DNA from: Stenotrophomonas sp. Iso1
Lineage (GTDB): Bacteria; Pseudomonadota; Gammaproteobacteria; Xanthomonadales; Xanthomonadaceae
Assembly: GCF_027497995.1 (NCBI RefSeq)
Contig: NZ_JAODBT010000001.1
Coordinates: forward strand, 868,001 to 932,000
Direction: 5' to 3'
Length of the DNA stretch: 64,000 bases
How positions within the stretch are numbered: position 1 is the first letter of the stretch; every line of letters begins with the position of its first letter. Positions 63,193 through 64,000 of this stretch are shown one piece after another. Made by a program: the position numbers and the translations under genes. The notes beneath the pieces are model-generated. The model was not told the origin of the DNA and ran no database searches. It was given only the letters and a program-made list of their open reading frames with translations.

Positions 63193-63221
63193 CAAAAGGC
63201 GACGCCTTGACGGCGCCGCCT
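63193..63221 (-). terminator. Terminator of oxyR
   Basis: On the minus strand AGGCGGCGCC, TCAAG-type loop, GGCGTCGCCT (63197-63221, one mismatch) followed by TTTGC and a T-rich tract. Fits the end of the oxyR transcript, 218 bp beyond its stop. Confidence 0.65.
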
Positions 63222-63438
63222 GATCACTATTGTGCTGGTAACACGGGCCGGTTGCGACCCTGTACCGATCATGGGGCCGGTCAGGGCCGGATGCAATGTG
63301 GAGGTAGGGGGTGTTCAGGTTTGTGGGTTCCCGAAAAACGCCCTTTCCCTTCCTTTTGGTGCATGACACTGGGGCGGTTTCGCAGGATTTGTCCGATTGC
63401 GGTAAAGCCCTGCTTCTGCTCCATCGGCAGAGTGAGAC

Positions 63439-64000
63439 TCAGTCCGACGCCCGGACCGGCTCTTGGGAGAACTCAAGCAAGCCCGCGGGCAGTTGCCGGA
63501 ACAACTGCGCCAGCTGTTCCAAAAATGCACCCATCGCCGAACTGCGGCGCCAGATCATGGCGATACGGCGATTGGGCACCGGTTGGCCCTTGAATGGAAT
63601 CAGGTGGATGTTTTCCGAACGCGCCACCGGTGGTTTCACCGCCAGCATCGGCAGCAGGGTCACGCCGACGTTGGCTGCGACCATCTGACGCAGGGTCTCC
63701 AGGCTGGTGGCCTGGAATTCGGACTTCTCCAGCGCGCCAGCCAAGTGACAGACATCCAGTGCTTGGTCGCGCAGGCAGTGGCCGTCCTGCAGCAGCAACA
63801 GGCGCTGGTTGGACAGATCGTCCAGGCTCAGCGACGAATGCGCGGTCAACGGATGACCTTCTGGTGCGGCCAGTACGAAGGGTTCCTCGAACAGGGATTC
63901 GATGTGCAGTTGTTCGTCGTTGATCGGCAATGCCAATACCGCGGCGTCGAGTTGGCCGTTGCGTAATTGCGCCATCAGTACATCGCTCTTTTCCTCGACC
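63439..64000 (-). CDS. oxyR: Hydrogen-peroxide sensor OxyR (C-terminal part; 5' end outside window)
   Basis: LysR-type regulator that turns on catalase, alkyl hydroperoxide reductase and related genes when oxidised. The frame is open to the window edge, so the DNA-binding domain is missing. The sensing domain contains the redox cysteines in DGHCLRDQALDVC (C199 and C208 equivalents of E. coli), preceded by EEPFVLAAPEGHPL and followed by VAANVGVTLLPMLAVK. It is next to rnk and near msrA. A downstream hairpin probably terminates it. Confidence 0.97.
   Translation of the reverse strand, partial: VEEKSDVLMAQLRNGQLDAAVLALPINDEQLHIESLFEEPFVLAAPEGHPLTAHSSLSLDDLSNQRLLLLQDGHCLRDQALDVCHLAGALEKSEFQATSLETLRQMVAANVGVTLLPMLAVKPPVARSENIHLIPFKGQPVPNRRIAMIWRRSSAMGAFLEQLAQLFRQLPAGLLEFSQEPVRASD

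Overview
This 64 kb window is a GC-rich, densely packed, gammaproteobacterial chromosome segment. Gene order (ftsZ-lpxC-dciA-M23 peptidase-secA), the high density of TonB-dependent receptors and two-component systems, and GTAG-headed short palindromes of the kind described in Stenotrophomonas all point to a Xanthomonadaceae chromosome, most likely Stenotrophomonas or a close relative of Xanthomonas. The assignment rests on recalled synteny and families, not on a search. I see no prophage, insertion sequence, integron, CRISPR array, tRNA or rRNA.

Layout. 1-6.9 kb: end of the division/cell-wall cluster (ftsZ 3' end, lpxC), helicase loader dciA, an M23 peptidase and secA. 7-16.8 kb: a Nudix/ThiE fusion, metF, a four-repeat membrane protein, a DUF3228/DUF2809 pair, the osmoprotectant transporter proP, dusB, and a nucleoside salvage pair (nupC-rbsK). 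17-22 kb: an aldo-keto reductase and a Fur-boxed heme uptake locus (hemP, TonB receptor, DUF6607). 22.6-30.6 kb: an OmpR/HK pair, dgkA, terC, lemA with two TPM-domain genes, and lgt-thyA-folA. 30.7-38.4 kb (minus strand): an overlapping run lptD-surA-pdxA-rsmA, then apaG-apaH-DUF1287. This links outer-membrane LPS assembly, rRNA methylation and Ap4A hydrolysis. 38.5-47.8 kb: an HDAC-like enzyme, PduO-type cobalamin adenosyltransferase with a membrane protein, two ubiquinone hydroxylases, several small exported proteins, an unrecognised cytosolic protein, rlmM and a deaminase.

48-57.3 kb is the most accessory-looking part. It holds a TonB receptor, then a minus-strand run of porin, CitMHS citrate transporter and acetoacetyl-CoA reductase that ends in a strong terminator. 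Divergent to it is a three-gene overlapping set: response regulator, TctE-like kinase, and a lone periplasmic binding protein. I read this as a carboxylate (citrate-like) sensing and uptake module. The binding protein probably serves the kinase, because no ABC permease or ATPase is present.

57.3-64 kb: glnS, a GST, DUF2007, msrA, a flavodoxin-like protein, transaldolase, rnk and the C-terminal part of oxyR. Intergenic regions carry paired palindromes, a 13-bp tandem repeat and two oppositely oriented copies of a CCCCTCTCC-type dispersed repeat. Most of the window is conserved housekeeping. The best leads are regulatory: the kinase leader at 23.4 kb, the hairpin before secA, the metF operator and the direct repeats at 54.04 kb. 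To these I add a few uncharacterised proteins.
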